From JAEZRQ01 sp049294415 (lineage in GTDB: Bacteria; Patescibacteriota; Patescibacteriia; Patescibacteriales; UBA12465): a stretch of DNA of 21,771 nt. The position numbers were made by a program, and so were the translations under genes. Positions 1-7,607 of the stretch are shown here, in pieces (within the stretch, counting starts at the first letter, position 1; each line of letters opens with the position of its first letter). The notes beneath the pieces were generated by a model. It did not search any database, was not told the DNA's origin, and saw nothing but the letters and a program-made list of their open reading frames with translations. Location of the stretch: contig JBAQCS010000066.1 of NCBI GenBank assembly GCA_049294415.1, forward strand, positions 1 to 21,771, in the 5' to 3' direction.

Positions 1-20
1 ACGCTAAGCGTGTTTTTTTT
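1..20 (+). terminator. Edge of a plus-strand intrinsic terminator
   Basis: The window opens with the short stem ACGC-TAA-GCGT followed by a G and eight Ts. The stem may extend past the window edge. It would end a plus-strand transcript coming from outside the window and converging on the cysteine-rich gene at 34-234. Only four base pairs are visible, so this is tentative. Confidence 0.35.
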
Positions 21-33
21 CTTTCATAAATTA

Positions 34-234
34 TTAGGCTTTTTGTTCTTCCTGATTTTCAGTTACAGGTGTTTCGTTTTGAGCTACTGGCTCTTGTATT
101 GGAGGAGTAGTAGTTGTTTCTTCAGCCTTTTTCTCTTCGCAACAACCCTTCTCTTCACAGCAACCTTTTTTTTCGCAACAGCTCTTCATTCCAAATAGGC
201 CTTTTAGCCAATTACACATCTTAGAGTTACACAT
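34..234 (-). CDS. Small cysteine-repeat protein of unknown function
   Basis: A 66-residue protein that I cannot assign to a family. Residues 18-35 are three tandem hexads, SCCEKK, GCCEEK and GCCEEK, and the protein has eight cysteines in all (C2, C7, and pairs at 19/20, 25/26, 31/32). The rest of the C-terminal half is a low-complexity tail rich in Glu, Thr, Pro and Gln. There is no clear signal peptide, lipobox or membrane helix. An in-frame TAA lies two codons upstream of the ATG, so the start cannot lie much further out. A strong promoter at 267-294 and the absence of a disrupting stop support a real gene. Paired cysteines in a charged background suggest metal binding or thiol chemistry, as in metallothionein-like peptides, but this is inference only. 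Confidence 0.65.
   Translation of the reverse strand: MCNSKMCNWLKGLFGMKSCCEKKGCCEEKGCCEEKKAEETTTTPPIQEPVAQNETPVTENQEEQKA
130..183 (-). repeat. Three 18-nt coding repeats (CCE hexads)
   Basis: Three imperfect 18-nt units encode the (S/G)CCE(K/E)K hexads at residues 18-35 of the small cysteine protein. The first unit differs from the other two at two residues. The pattern suggests tandem duplication within the gene. Confidence 0.7.
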
Positions 235-266
235 AAATTAAAATATTTATTTATTACCTCTTTTTT

Positions 267-294
267 ATTGTATCACGCCCAACCAAGCTGTCAA
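267..294 (-). promoter_or_regulatory. Sigma70-type promoter of the cysteine-repeat gene
   Basis: On the minus strand the sequence shows a consensus -35 TTGACA (plus 289-294), a 16-nt spacer and an extended -10 TGATACAAT whose hexamer TACAAT is at plus 267-272. Transcription would start near 260, leaving a leader of about 25 nt. The leader begins with AGAGGT, which is too far from the ATG (about 21 nt) to be a normal ribosome-binding site. Confidence 0.6.
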
Positions 295-307
295 TTGACA
301 AAATATA

Positions 308-336
308 TAAAACAAAGCCCCTTTTGACAGGGGCTT
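308..336 (-). terminator. Intrinsic terminator at the end of the atp operon
   Basis: An 8-bp perfect stem (arms 315-322 and 329-336, AAGCCCCT with AGGGGCTT, 6-nt loop) is followed on the minus strand by TGTTTTA. It starts seven bases after the stop codon of the 535-residue ORF at 343-1950. It therefore closes the transcript that carries the ATP synthase genes and that ORF. Confidence 0.75.
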
Positions 337-342
337 AAAAAA

Positions 343-1950
343 TTATTCATTATAACCATTCATAACAAACGGTACAATACCAAAGATTCTTCGATTAGGA
401 CCAGCAATGGCCCAAATAGGGATAATGCGACCAGCTAAAAAGTCTTCCGTAGCTGATTGATTTGGTTCATAGATAGAGATAGCTTGACTCCTTAAACGAT
501 TAATTGTGTAAGCAATCGTCGCTGGTATACCTGGCCATTTATTTTCCAAATAAGAACTGGAAAAATCCTGATTACTCATATTATACCAATCAATCTCCAC
601 CACATCCGACCAATCAATTGTTTGTAGTTTTTCAATTTCCGATTCACTTAATTCTCTATAAGTTCGCTGGAAGAAAAAAGACAAAACTGGTGCTTGAGCA
701 TATTTCTCGTAATCACTTTCAAAAACTTGATCAACTGCCTCAATTTCTAAAGCAGACATACGTTTTTTTTGGCGATTACCAATAATCAAACTGCGGCCTA
801 ATTTAATTTCAGATGAAATACTAGGTGAGTCTGGATGAACAAAAAAAGATTCAGCCCCAGAAAATGGACCACGCTCACTAATAGTAACCGTGATAACACT
901 TTCTTTATGATTGGCGTATGGATATTCTTTTTTACTTCCATCAGCGTGGTGGTTATGTAAAAATCCATTATACGCATTCGCCAAAATTAAAGCGGCAGTT
1001 TGCTTAATTTCACTTTCATCAGTTAATTCTAAAACCTTAGCAACCTTCTTTTCTAATTCTGGTAAAGCCTGAGAAGACATTAAACTAAAATTCTTCCAAA
1101 ACAATTGAGTAGATAAATTATACTTTTTAGGATAATCACATTCAAAGTAATGTTCCAAAAATAATTCCTTAAAATATTCTTCAGCTACTTTTTTAGTAGA
1201 AAGTAAATGCCCCTGGCTAACCAAAAAATCAATCATGTGATGAGTATAGCCGCTCTCTTTAGCAATTTCTAAAGATTCTTTTTTATCTAAACCAAAAAAA
1301 GCATAACCATCATCAGGATTAAATGACATTTGTGTCACAAAAATCTGAGTTCCTGTTTGTTTCTTTTGGCCGTAAGCAATAATAGCCTTCTTCATCTCCT
1401 TTTTTCTCTTCACATCATCCCACAGTCCGGCATCAACTACTTCGCAACAATGTCTATCATTAGCACCTAAACCGCCAGCTGCACAATGCAAATGGCTATC
1501 AAGTACTTCATGAATAAAACCTTGCTCTTTAATGGTTGAATCGATAATGCTGGATAATAAACCAGATCGTAAAAATAATTCACCATCACCATCTTTACGA
1601 GGGAGAAAGTCAATCTTAGTGTCCCCAGCTGGAACATGGTAAGAGTTACCATGAAAACAAGCAATCAGCTTAGTTAGAACGCGTCCGTCAATACAAACCA
1701 CAAACCGTGGCGTGCCTAAAGGAAAATACTGAGCTTTTGTCTCCATTGACTCCAAGACTTCTGGCGACAATAAATCTTCAGCTCTTTCATTTCTTAAATG
1801 AATAAAGTGCGCCGCCTTAAAAAAGGCCATAGCAAAACTCCTCTCATCATATTGTCCTGCAACAGTGCGATAAATAGCACGGAAGCTGTTATTAACAATC
1901 GGCAAGAGGCTGATGTCTGGTAACTGTAAATTATACTTCTCCATGTTCAT
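343..1950 (-). CDS. Putative carbonic-anhydrase-like zinc protein
   Basis: 535 residues with no obvious signal peptide or membrane helix. Residues 84-90 read VVCIDGR, which fits the C-x-D-x-R element of beta-class carbonic anhydrases (zinc Cys plus Asp-Arg dyad: C86, D88, R90). VPAGD at 106-110 sits where that family has its glycine-rich loop. EVLDSHLHCAAGG at 148-160 fits the H-x2-C zinc element (H153, C156). A further HCC at 167-169 offers alternative ligands. Classic beta enzymes are about 200-230 residues long. The size here, with a long C-terminal half lacking a second C-x-D-x-R, is closer to the carboxysomal CsoSCA type, which has a degenerate second domain. The gene starts 33 nt after atpC and shares its terminator, so it is probably the last gene of the ATP synthase operon. 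A start two codons later (M3) is possible. Hydration of CO2 is inferred from motifs only, and I found no carboxysome genes nearby. Confidence 0.5.
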   Translation of the reverse strand: MNMEKYNLQLPDISLLPIVNNSFRAIYRTVAGQYDERSFAMAFFKAAHFIHLRNERAEDLLSPEVLESMETKAQYFPLGTPRFVVCIDGRVLTKLIACFHGNSYHVPAGDTKIDFLPRKDGDGELFLRSGLLSSIIDSTIKEQGFIHEVLDSHLHCAAGGLGANDRHCCEVVDAGLWDDVKRKKEMKKAIIAYGQKKQTGTQIFVTQMSFNPDDGYAFFGLDKKESLEIAKESGYTHHMIDFLVSQGHLLSTKKVAEEYFKELFLEHYFECDYPKKYNLSTQLFWKNFSLMSSQALPELEKKVAKVLELTDESEIKQTAALILANAYNGFLHNHHADGSKKEYPYANHKESVITVTISERGPFSGAESFFVHPDSPSISSEIKLGRSLIIGNRQKKRMSALEIEAVDQVFESDYEKYAQAPVLSFFFQRTYRELSESEIEKLQTIDWSDVVEIDWYNMSNQDFSSSYLENKWPGIPATIAYTINRLRSQAISIYEPNQSATEDFLAGRIIPIWAIAGPNRRIFGIVPFVMNGYNE

Positions 1951-1983
1951 AAATTTTTAATGTTCTGTTTTTATCTAAATATT

Positions 1984-2424
1984 TTATTTATCTAAATTTT
2001 TTATTTTACGCCAGCGAGAAATAGCCTTAGTCTTTAATAATTCTATTTCTAACTTAGCTGAGATATCAGCAAATTCGACATCATCCAAGTGATGAGCATC
2101 TAATTTAGCTTTTTCCGCCTTACGAAGAGCTTCTTCAACTTCTTTTTCGTCTAAGTTGGCAGCCCTTCTGGCACGGTCAGCTAAGATAACAATCTTATCA
2201 CTTAACACTTCTAAAAATCCGCCAGTTAAAGCTATGACATCTAAACTACCATCAGCTTTTTCTATTTCAATTAAACCGGCTTGTAAAATAGAAACTAGTG
2301 GAATGTGATTTGGTAAAATAGTTACCTCCCCTGATTTAGTGGGAATAGTAGCTCGAACAATATATTCTTTAAGAACTATTTTTTCCGGAGTAACTATTTC
2401 AAATTTGATAGTATTAGCAGACAT
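1984..2424 (-). CDS. atpC: F1Fo ATP synthase epsilon subunit
   Basis: 146 residues, the usual length. Residues 1-85 form the N-terminal beta-sandwich, with the family motif around 'TIPTKSGEVTILPNHIPLVS' and 'TGGFLEVLSDKIVILADRA'. Residues 90-146 form the charged C-terminal helical hairpin, which in this family can extend into F1 and inhibit ATP hydrolysis. It is part of the central stalk with gamma. The gene lies 15 nt after atpD and 33 nt before the carbonic-anhydrase-like gene, with no terminator between them. There is no Shine-Dalgarno sequence upstream. Confidence 0.93.
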   Translation of the reverse strand: MSANTIKFEIVTPEKIVLKEYIVRATIPTKSGEVTILPNHIPLVSILQAGLIEIEKADGSLDVIALTGGFLEVLSDKIVILADRARRAANLDEKEVEEALRKAEKAKLDAHHLDDVEFADISAKLEIELLKTKAISRWRKIKNLDK

Positions 2425-2439
2425 AACTTTTTAAACTGA

Positions 2440-3825
2440 TTAATTTTGACCAACTTCTTCAATACCACCTTTCATATAAAAATCATCTTCACTCTTATCA
2501 TCATGAAGGCCGTCTAAAATTTCTCTAAAAGCACGGATAGTGTCAGCTAATTTAACATATTTTCCTGGACGACCAGTAAAAGCTTCGGCCACGAAAAATG
2601 GTTGTGATAAAAATTTCTGAATCTTTCTAGCACGAGCCACAATAACTTTATCTTCATCCGATAATTCTTCCATACCTAAAATAGCAATAATATCTTGTAA
2701 GTCTTTATAGCGTTGTAATAATTTCTGAACACTGCGAGCTACCTCATAATGTTCCACGCCAACTACTTTAGGATCTAAAATAATTGAAGAGGAGTCTAAT
2801 GGATCAACGGCTGGATAAATACCAAGTTCTGATAAAGAACGAGATAAAACCACAGTAGAATCTAAGTGACCAAAAGTAGTAGCTGGAGCTGGATCAGTTA
2901 AATCATCAGCTGGTACATAAACTGCTTGAATAGAAGTAATAGAACCATCTTTAGTGGAAGTAATTCTTTCTTGAAGTTCTCCCATTTCAGAGGCAAGAGT
3001 TGGTTGATAACCTACAGCGCTGGGCATGCGACCAAGTAAGGCGGATACTTCGGAACCTGCTTGAGTAAAACGGAAAATATTATCCACGAAAAATAACACA
3101 TCTTTATGTTGCTCATCTCTAAAATATTCAGCAATCGATAAACCTGATAAAGCTACACGAGCACGAGCTCCAGGTGGTTCGTTCATTTGGCCAAACACCA
3201 TTGATACTTTATCAATAACACCGCTCTCAGTCATTTCATGAAATAAATCATTACCTTCACGAGTACGTTCACCCACACCAGCAAATACAGAATAACCACC
3301 ATGCTCAGAAGCGATATTATGAATAAGTTCAGTAATAATAACGGTCTTACCTACACCAGCGCCACCAAACATACCTACTTTTCCACCTTTAACGATTGGG
3401 CAAATTAAATCAACAACCTTAATACCAGTTTCTAAAATTTCAGTGCTATTAGATTGGTCAACAAACTTTGGAGCTGGGCGATGAATAGGATATTTTTTAG
3501 TAGCCACTAATTCTTTACCACCATCCACGGTTTCACCAAGCACATTTAAAATACGACCTAAAGTTCCTTCACCTACTGGCACACTAATTGGAGCTTCGGT
3601 ATTATAAACTAAGTCACCGCGACGCAAACCATCGGTAGTACCCATGGCAATACAGCGAACTACATTAGAACCAGTATGTTGTTCAACTTCTAAAACTAAT
3701 TTTTTACCATTTAAATCAACCTCTAAAGCGGTGTAAATTTCTGGCAAATTATTTTCGAAATAAACATCAACGACCACGCCGATCACTTGTCTGATTATTC
3801 CTTGGTTTTGCTTGTTTTCGGACAT
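2440..3825 (-). CDS. atpD: F1Fo ATP synthase catalytic beta subunit
   Basis: 461 residues, full length. The catalytic Walker A loop GGAGVGKT is at residues 154-161. It is followed by the GERTREGNDLFHEM segment with the catalytic glutamate, the Walker B region around FFVDNIFRFTQAGSEVSALLGR, the DELSEED-type segment 'MEELSDEDK', and the adenine-pocket region 'SQPFFVAEAFTG' near the C terminus. Beta makes ATP at three sites of the alpha3-beta3 ring on the cytoplasmic side. The loop before Walker A reads ICPIVKGGKVGMFGG, a mild departure from the common LAPYxKGGKIGLFGG. It sits 32 nt after atpG. The start ATG directly precedes the expected N-terminal strand. Confidence 0.97.
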   Translation of the reverse strand: MSENKQNQGIIRQVIGVVVDVYFENNLPEIYTALEVDLNGKKLVLEVEQHTGSNVVRCIAMGTTDGLRRGDLVYNTEAPISVPVGEGTLGRILNVLGETVDGGKELVATKKYPIHRPAPKFVDQSNSTEILETGIKVVDLICPIVKGGKVGMFGGAGVGKTVIITELIHNIASEHGGYSVFAGVGERTREGNDLFHEMTESGVIDKVSMVFGQMNEPPGARARVALSGLSIAEYFRDEQHKDVLFFVDNIFRFTQAGSEVSALLGRMPSAVGYQPTLASEMGELQERITSTKDGSITSIQAVYVPADDLTDPAPATTFGHLDSTVVLSRSLSELGIYPAVDPLDSSSIILDPKVVGVEHYEVARSVQKLLQRYKDLQDIIAILGMEELSDEDKVIVARARKIQKFLSQPFFVAEAFTGRPGKYVKLADTIRAFREILDGLHDDKSEDDFYMKGGIEEVGQN

Positions 3826-3857
3826 ATTATTTAAATTATTTTTATTGATAAATTTAT

Positions 3858-4793
3858 TTAAGCTAAAGCATTAGCACCAGCTGAAATTTCAGCAATTTCC
3901 GAAGTAATGCTAGCCTGACGAGCCTTATTATAAAATAAAGTAAGTTCACTAACCATATCAGTCGCCGCTTCAGTAGCCTGATGCATAGCAGTCATACGAG
4001 AGCTATGTTCCGAAGCATTAGCTTCTAAAAAGGCCTGAAAAAGTTGAACCTCTAATAAGCGCGGAATCATTACGTCTAAAACTTCGGAGGCACTAGGTTC
4101 AAAAACAAAATCATAGGCCATACCATTCTTACTTAAATGCTTCTGAGATTTTTCGTTAATCATATCTTTACTCACTCCAATATTTTGATCGGAACTAGCT
4201 AGTCCTAAATAATCATCAGCTGATTCTGTTTCAACTGGCAATAATTGTTTAACGCGAGGAACTTGTTTAACTGGATTAATAAAGTCGGTGTAGGCTACTA
4301 AAATTTTATCGTATTTACCTGCCAAATAATCAGTGATAGCTAAATTAATAATTGGATAGATATCAGCTGCACTAGATAATAAATCATCTTTACCAAATTC
4401 AGCAGCTACCTGATAATTTTGATTATAAATAACTGTTCCCTTCTTACCAGCTAAAATAAAATCAGTTGGAATATCATGTTTTACAATAGATGCTTTAACC
4501 TTATTAATAACAGCGGAATTATAACCACCGCACATACCGCGATTAGAAGTAATTAAAATAATAGCTACTTTTTTAATTTCTAATCTTGGTGCTAATAAGG
4601 GATGAACATTTTCCGTTTGGCTAGCCAAACGTAAAACAGTCTCCCAACTTAAATTAGCATAAGTGCGAGTTTTAAGTACTGCTTCAATAGCTTTACGCAT
4701 TTTAGCAGCAGCCACCATTTCCATTGCCTTAGTTATTTTCTTGGTACTGGCAATTGATTTGATGCGACGTGATATTTCTTTAGTAGAAGCCAT
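3858..4793 (-). CDS. atpG: F1Fo ATP synthase gamma subunit
   Basis: 311 residues, slightly longer than the usual 285-295. The N terminus (STKEISRRIKSIASTKKITKAMEMVAAAKMRKA) and the C terminus (SEHSSRMTAMHQATEAATDMVSELTLFYNKARQASITSEIAEISAGANAL) are the two long helices that form the rotor shaft. The extra length lies in a charged, Ser/Asp-rich insertion at about residues 188-230, in the globular part. Gamma couples c-ring rotation to the catalytic sites. The gene begins 6 nt after the atpA stop codon, consistent with tight co-expression. Confidence 0.95.
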   Translation of the reverse strand: MASTKEISRRIKSIASTKKITKAMEMVAAAKMRKAIEAVLKTRTYANLSWETVLRLASQTENVHPLLAPRLEIKKVAIILITSNRGMCGGYNSAVINKVKASIVKHDIPTDFILAGKKGTVIYNQNYQVAAEFGKDDLLSSAADIYPIINLAITDYLAGKYDKILVAYTDFINPVKQVPRVKQLLPVETESADDYLGLASSDQNIGVSKDMINEKSQKHLSKNGMAYDFVFEPSASEVLDVMIPRLLEVQLFQAFLEANASEHSSRMTAMHQATEAATDMVSELTLFYNKARQASITSEIAEISAGANALA

Positions 4794-4799
4794 AACAAA

Positions 4800-6320
4800 T
4801 TAAACTAAATAATCTAAAGTAGCGCCATAATCACTCACTAAACTTTTTATCTTTTCTTCTATTTCAACATCTAATTCTTTTTTGGTTTTAATGAGTTCTA
4901 AAACTTCATTGTTTAAATCAGCAAAACGATAAAGACCTGCTTCAAATTCTCTGATACGCTCAACTGGCACATTATCCATCAAACCATTAATGAGAGAGTA
5001 ATAAGCTAAGACCTGTTTTTCAACGGACAAAGGTTCATATTGATCTTGTTTAAAGATTTCATATAATCTCTTGCCGCGTTCTAATTTTTTCTTAGTATCT
5101 TCGTCTAAATCAGAACCAAATTGAGCGAAAGCTGCTAATTCACGATATTGGGCAGCTTCTAAACGCATCTTGCCAGCTACTTTTTTCATAGCTTTAATTT
5201 GAGCTGAAGAACCTACACGAGAAACTGACAAACCAGCGTTAACGGCTGGACGATTACCTTTATAAAATAAGTCTGGCTCCAAGAAAATCTGACCATCAGT
5301 AATAGAAATAACGTTAGTTGGAATATAAGCTGACAAATCTCCGGCTTGAGTTTCAATAATTGGTAAGGCGGTAATAGAACCTCCGCCAAAATCCTTATTC
5401 AACTTACAAGCACGTTCCAGCAAACGAGAATGTAAATAAAAAACATCACCCGGGTAAGCTTCACGTCCTGGTGGGCGACGAAGTAATAAGGAAATTTCAC
5501 GATATGATACAGCGTGTTTAGATAAATCATCGTAAACAATTAAAACATCTTCTCCTTTATCACAGAAATATTCAGCCATCGCACAACCAGCGTATGGTGC
5601 AATATATAATAACGAAGCAGAATTAGAAGCTCCAGCTAATACAACAGTGGTATAATTCATAGCCCCAGCTTCAGTTAATTTAGCCACGATATTAGCAATC
5701 TTAGATTCCTTTTGACCAATCGCTACATAAATACATTTCATGTTCTGCCCTTTTTGATTGATAATTGTATCAATAGCTAAAGCAGTTTTTCCTAGCTGAC
5801 GATCACCAATAATAAGTTCGCGTTGTCCGCGACCAATTGGAATCATGGCATCAATAGCTTTAATACCAGTTTGAACTGGTTGATTAACAGAAGCACGAGT
5901 AATAACACCAGGAGCAATTTTTTCTACTGGATAAAAAATATTAGTATCTAATTTTCCTTTACCATCAACAGGTTCTCCTAATGGATTGAGAACACGGCCA
6001 ATAACAGCTTCACCAACTGGTACTTCCAAAATTCTTTTAGTAGCAGTTACTTCATCGCCTTCTTTAATGGCAGTAAAATCACCAAGAACAATCGCACCGA
6101 CTAAATTCTCTTCTAAGTTTAAAGCTACGCCAGTAATTTCTCCTCGCTCAGTTTTAAATTTTAGAATTTCACTCATCATAGCTTCTGATAAACCAGAAAC
6201 TAAAGCGATACCATCAGATACCTTTAAAACTCGTCCGACTGACTTTTCACTAATTTCAGATTTGAACCCTGAGATTTCTGATTTTAGTTGTTCAATAATG
6301 AAATCTTTCGTTGTTGACAT
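4800..6320 (-). CDS. atpA: F1Fo ATP synthase alpha subunit
   Basis: 506 residues, full length. The nucleotide loop is GDRQLGKT (residues 172-179). The family consensus is GDRQTGKT, so Thr is replaced by Leu at 176, while the essential Gly-Lys-Thr is kept. Other hallmarks are 'SVNQPVQTGIKAIDAMIPIGRGQRELIIGDRQ', 'LLRRPPGREAYPGDVFYLHSRLLERA', 'GGSITALPIIETQAGDLSAYIPTNVISITDGQIFL' and the arginine segment 'GLSVSRVGSSAQ'. Alpha forms the noncatalytic sites of the F1 ring. It is the first gene after the counter-oriented ORF at 6388-6579, so it may need read-through from atpH or its own promoter. A TACAAT hexamer lies at plus 6333-6338 (minus strand), but I see no good -35 for it. Confidence 0.97.
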   Translation of the reverse strand: MSTTKDFIIEQLKSEISGFKSEISEKSVGRVLKVSDGIALVSGLSEAMMSEILKFKTERGEITGVALNLEENLVGAIVLGDFTAIKEGDEVTATKRILEVPVGEAVIGRVLNPLGEPVDGKGKLDTNIFYPVEKIAPGVITRASVNQPVQTGIKAIDAMIPIGRGQRELIIGDRQLGKTALAIDTIINQKGQNMKCIYVAIGQKESKIANIVAKLTEAGAMNYTTVVLAGASNSASLLYIAPYAGCAMAEYFCDKGEDVLIVYDDLSKHAVSYREISLLLRRPPGREAYPGDVFYLHSRLLERACKLNKDFGGGSITALPIIETQAGDLSAYIPTNVISITDGQIFLEPDLFYKGNRPAVNAGLSVSRVGSSAQIKAMKKVAGKMRLEAAQYRELAAFAQFGSDLDEDTKKKLERGKRLYEIFKQDQYEPLSVEKQVLAYYSLINGLMDNVPVERIREFEAGLYRFADLNNEVLELIKTKKELDVEIEEKIKSLVSDYGATLDYLV

Positions 6321-6387
6321 ATAATTTAGTTTATTGTAAATTGATTTTAGTTATTTCTAGTGTTAATTTCTTTAAAATACTTAAACA

Positions 6388-6579
6388 ATGAAACGGAAAG
6401 TTGTTTTGATCATTGGGGCGGTATTACTAGTTATCGGCGCTTTAACTGCCGCCGAAGTATTACCTCTTAGCTACTTAGGACTGGAGCCTAATGTTATGGC
6501 AAGTCGGGGTATTGGCTTTTTAGAAGCCGTAGTTGCTTGCGTAGTTCTTTTAATTGCTCCGGAAAAGAAAACTTCATGA
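6388..6579 (+). CDS. Small two-helix membrane protein within the atp cluster, opposite strand
   Basis: A 63-residue ORF on the plus strand, between atpH and atpA, which are both on the minus strand. It has a short basic start (MKRK), a first hydrophobic helix at about residues 5-25, a linker 'EVLPLSYLGLEPNVMASRG', a second helix at about 41-58, and a charged end (PEKKTS). I do not recognise the family. Support for a real gene comes from its typical membrane pattern, a terminator with the correct orientation 24 nt after the stop, and its GC content (about 43% by hand count), which looks higher than the flanking genes. It is the only complete larger gene here that ends in TGA. There is no Shine-Dalgarno sequence, as elsewhere in the window. 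Its role is unknown. An accessory role for the ATP synthase or a recent insertion are both possible. Confidence 0.6.
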   Translation: MKRKVVLIIGAVLLVIGALTAAEVLPLSYLGLEPNVMASRGIGFLEAVVACVVLLIAPEKKTS

Positions 6580-6603
6580 CACAAAAAAATTTGTTACCAG
6601 ATT

Positions 6604-6632
6604 AGGGGCCTAAAAATCAAGGCCTCTTTTTT
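6604..6632 (+). terminator. Intrinsic terminator after the counter-oriented small ORF
   Basis: The stem AGGGGCC (6604-6610) pairs with GGCCTCT (6621-6627) across a 10-nt loop, with one G-T pair. The 3' arm runs directly into a run of T to 6632. On the minus strand the same stem is followed by TAATCTGG, not a U-run, so it should stop plus-strand but not atp-operon transcription. Confidence 0.75.
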
Positions 6633-6651
6633 ATTTTCTAAAATAAAAGTA

Positions 6652-7053
6652 CTAACCTTTTAACTGCAATTTTAAACTCTCTAACCCACTCTTCAAACTA
6701 CCATCTAAAACTTTATTATTGTATTTCAAAACAAAACCACCTAACAAATTTTTATCTTCTGTTTCATCTAAAATAACTTGCTGTGCGCCTGATTTATCTT
6801 TTAAATAATTAACAATTAAAGTGCGAGTATTATCTGTAACAGGATGAGCAGAAACCAAACTAGCAATTACTTCACCATTTTTACTGCTCCACAAATCATT
6901 AAAAGCTTTGATAATCTCAGCCTCTTTGTTTAAATCATGTTGACGGCCAAGCAAAACAACAAAATTCTTTAAAATATCTTTAATCTCTAATTCTGTTTTA
7001 TCAGTAACAGACTCATACAAACTAATAGCATATTGTAGAACCGATATTTTCAT
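6652..7053 (-). CDS. atpH: F1Fo ATP synthase delta subunit (short form)
   Basis: 133 residues against about 175-180 in most bacteria. The C-terminal signature is clear: 'DKNLLGGFVLKYNNKVLDGSLKSGLESLKLQL' matches the conserved GGF-x(6)-D-x-S element that binds subunit b. The N-terminal domain that contacts alpha is reduced to roughly 75 residues (MKISVLQYAISLYESV onward). Delta links the peripheral stalk to the top of F1. The gene starts one base after the atpF stop codon. The start is well placed because the N-terminal 'QYAISLYE' helix is the expected first helix of the family. Confidence 0.88.
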   Translation of the reverse strand: MKISVLQYAISLYESVTDKTELEIKDILKNFVVLLGRQHDLNKEAEIIKAFNDLWSSKNGEVIASLVSAHPVTDNTRTLIVNYLKDKSGAQQVILDETEDKNLLGGFVLKYNNKVLDGSLKSGLESLKLQLKG

Positions 7054-7054
7054 A

Positions 7055-7543
7055 CTATTTAACTAAACTCTTAATAAATTCCTGATCTTTATCGCTATTC
7101 ATTTTCTCGTGTAATAATTTTTCTACTGTTAAAACTACTAAATCAGCTACTTCAGCTTTTATTTCTTTTAAAGACTCCTCTTTTTGTCTAGCTAATTTAT
7201 CTTTTTCATTATTAATAACAGCAGCAATTTCTTCTTTAGCGCGAGCTAACATTTCAACACGTCTTTCTTCTCCTTTTTTATCGGCCTCCTCAATAATTAA
7301 ATTAGCCTGTTTTTTAGCAGCCGAAATAATATCAGTTTGCTCAACTTCAGTAGCTGATAATCTAGCTTCTATTTCATCAGCCTCTTTTAAGCTCTTAGCA
7401 ATTTTTTCACTGCGCTCGCTCATTACTTTAACTAGTGGTTTAAAGGCAAAAAAATACAAAACCGAAAAGACGATTGAGAAATTAACTAATTGAGCAATAA
7501 ACAATTTTAAATCCAAGTGAAAGGTTGAAATTAATGATTCCAT
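7055..7543 (-). CDS. atpF: F1Fo ATP synthase b subunit
   Basis: 162 residues. One N-terminal membrane helix at about residues 12-34 (FIAQLVNFSIVFSVLYFFAF) is followed by 'KPLVKVMSERSEKIAKSLKEADEIEARL', the classic start of the b-subunit dimeric coiled coil. Alternating charged residues continue to about residue 140. Subunit b forms the peripheral stalk that holds F1 against rotation. It lies between atpE and atpH in the usual order. The 64-nt gap from atpE contains a stable hairpin at 7570-7595. Confidence 0.94.
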   Translation of the reverse strand: MESLISTFHLDLKLFIAQLVNFSIVFSVLYFFAFKPLVKVMSERSEKIAKSLKEADEIEARLSATEVEQTDIISAAKKQANLIIEEADKKGEERRVEMLARAKEEIAAVINNEKDKLARQKEESLKEIKAEVADLVVLTVEKLLHEKMNSDKDQEFIKSLVK

Positions 7544-7569
7544 ATTTGTTTTTAATAATAATCTAGCGT

Positions 7570-7595
7570 TTTCCCCTAAATAAATTTAGAGGAAA
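7570..7595 (-). promoter_or_regulatory. Intercistronic hairpin between atpE and atpF
   Basis: An 11-bp stem with one G-U pair in the minus-strand RNA and a 4-nt loop (arms 7570-7580 and 7585-7595). It is not followed by a U-run in the direction of transcription, so it is not a typical terminator. In other bacteria, hairpins next to atpE help set the excess of c subunit over the other subunits by protecting RNA ends or affecting translation. That role here is inference. Confidence 0.5.
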
Positions 7596-7607
7596 TGCGT
7601 TAAACAA

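Noticed and set aside
504..785. Plus-strand ORF of 93 codons inside the carbonic-anhydrase-like gene
   Set aside because: It lies fully antisense to a longer ORF with recognisable motifs and shows no domain pattern or initiation signal.
5986..6324. Plus-strand ORF of 112 codons antisense to the start of atpA
   Set aside because: It is a shadow of a conserved coding region with no independent evidence.
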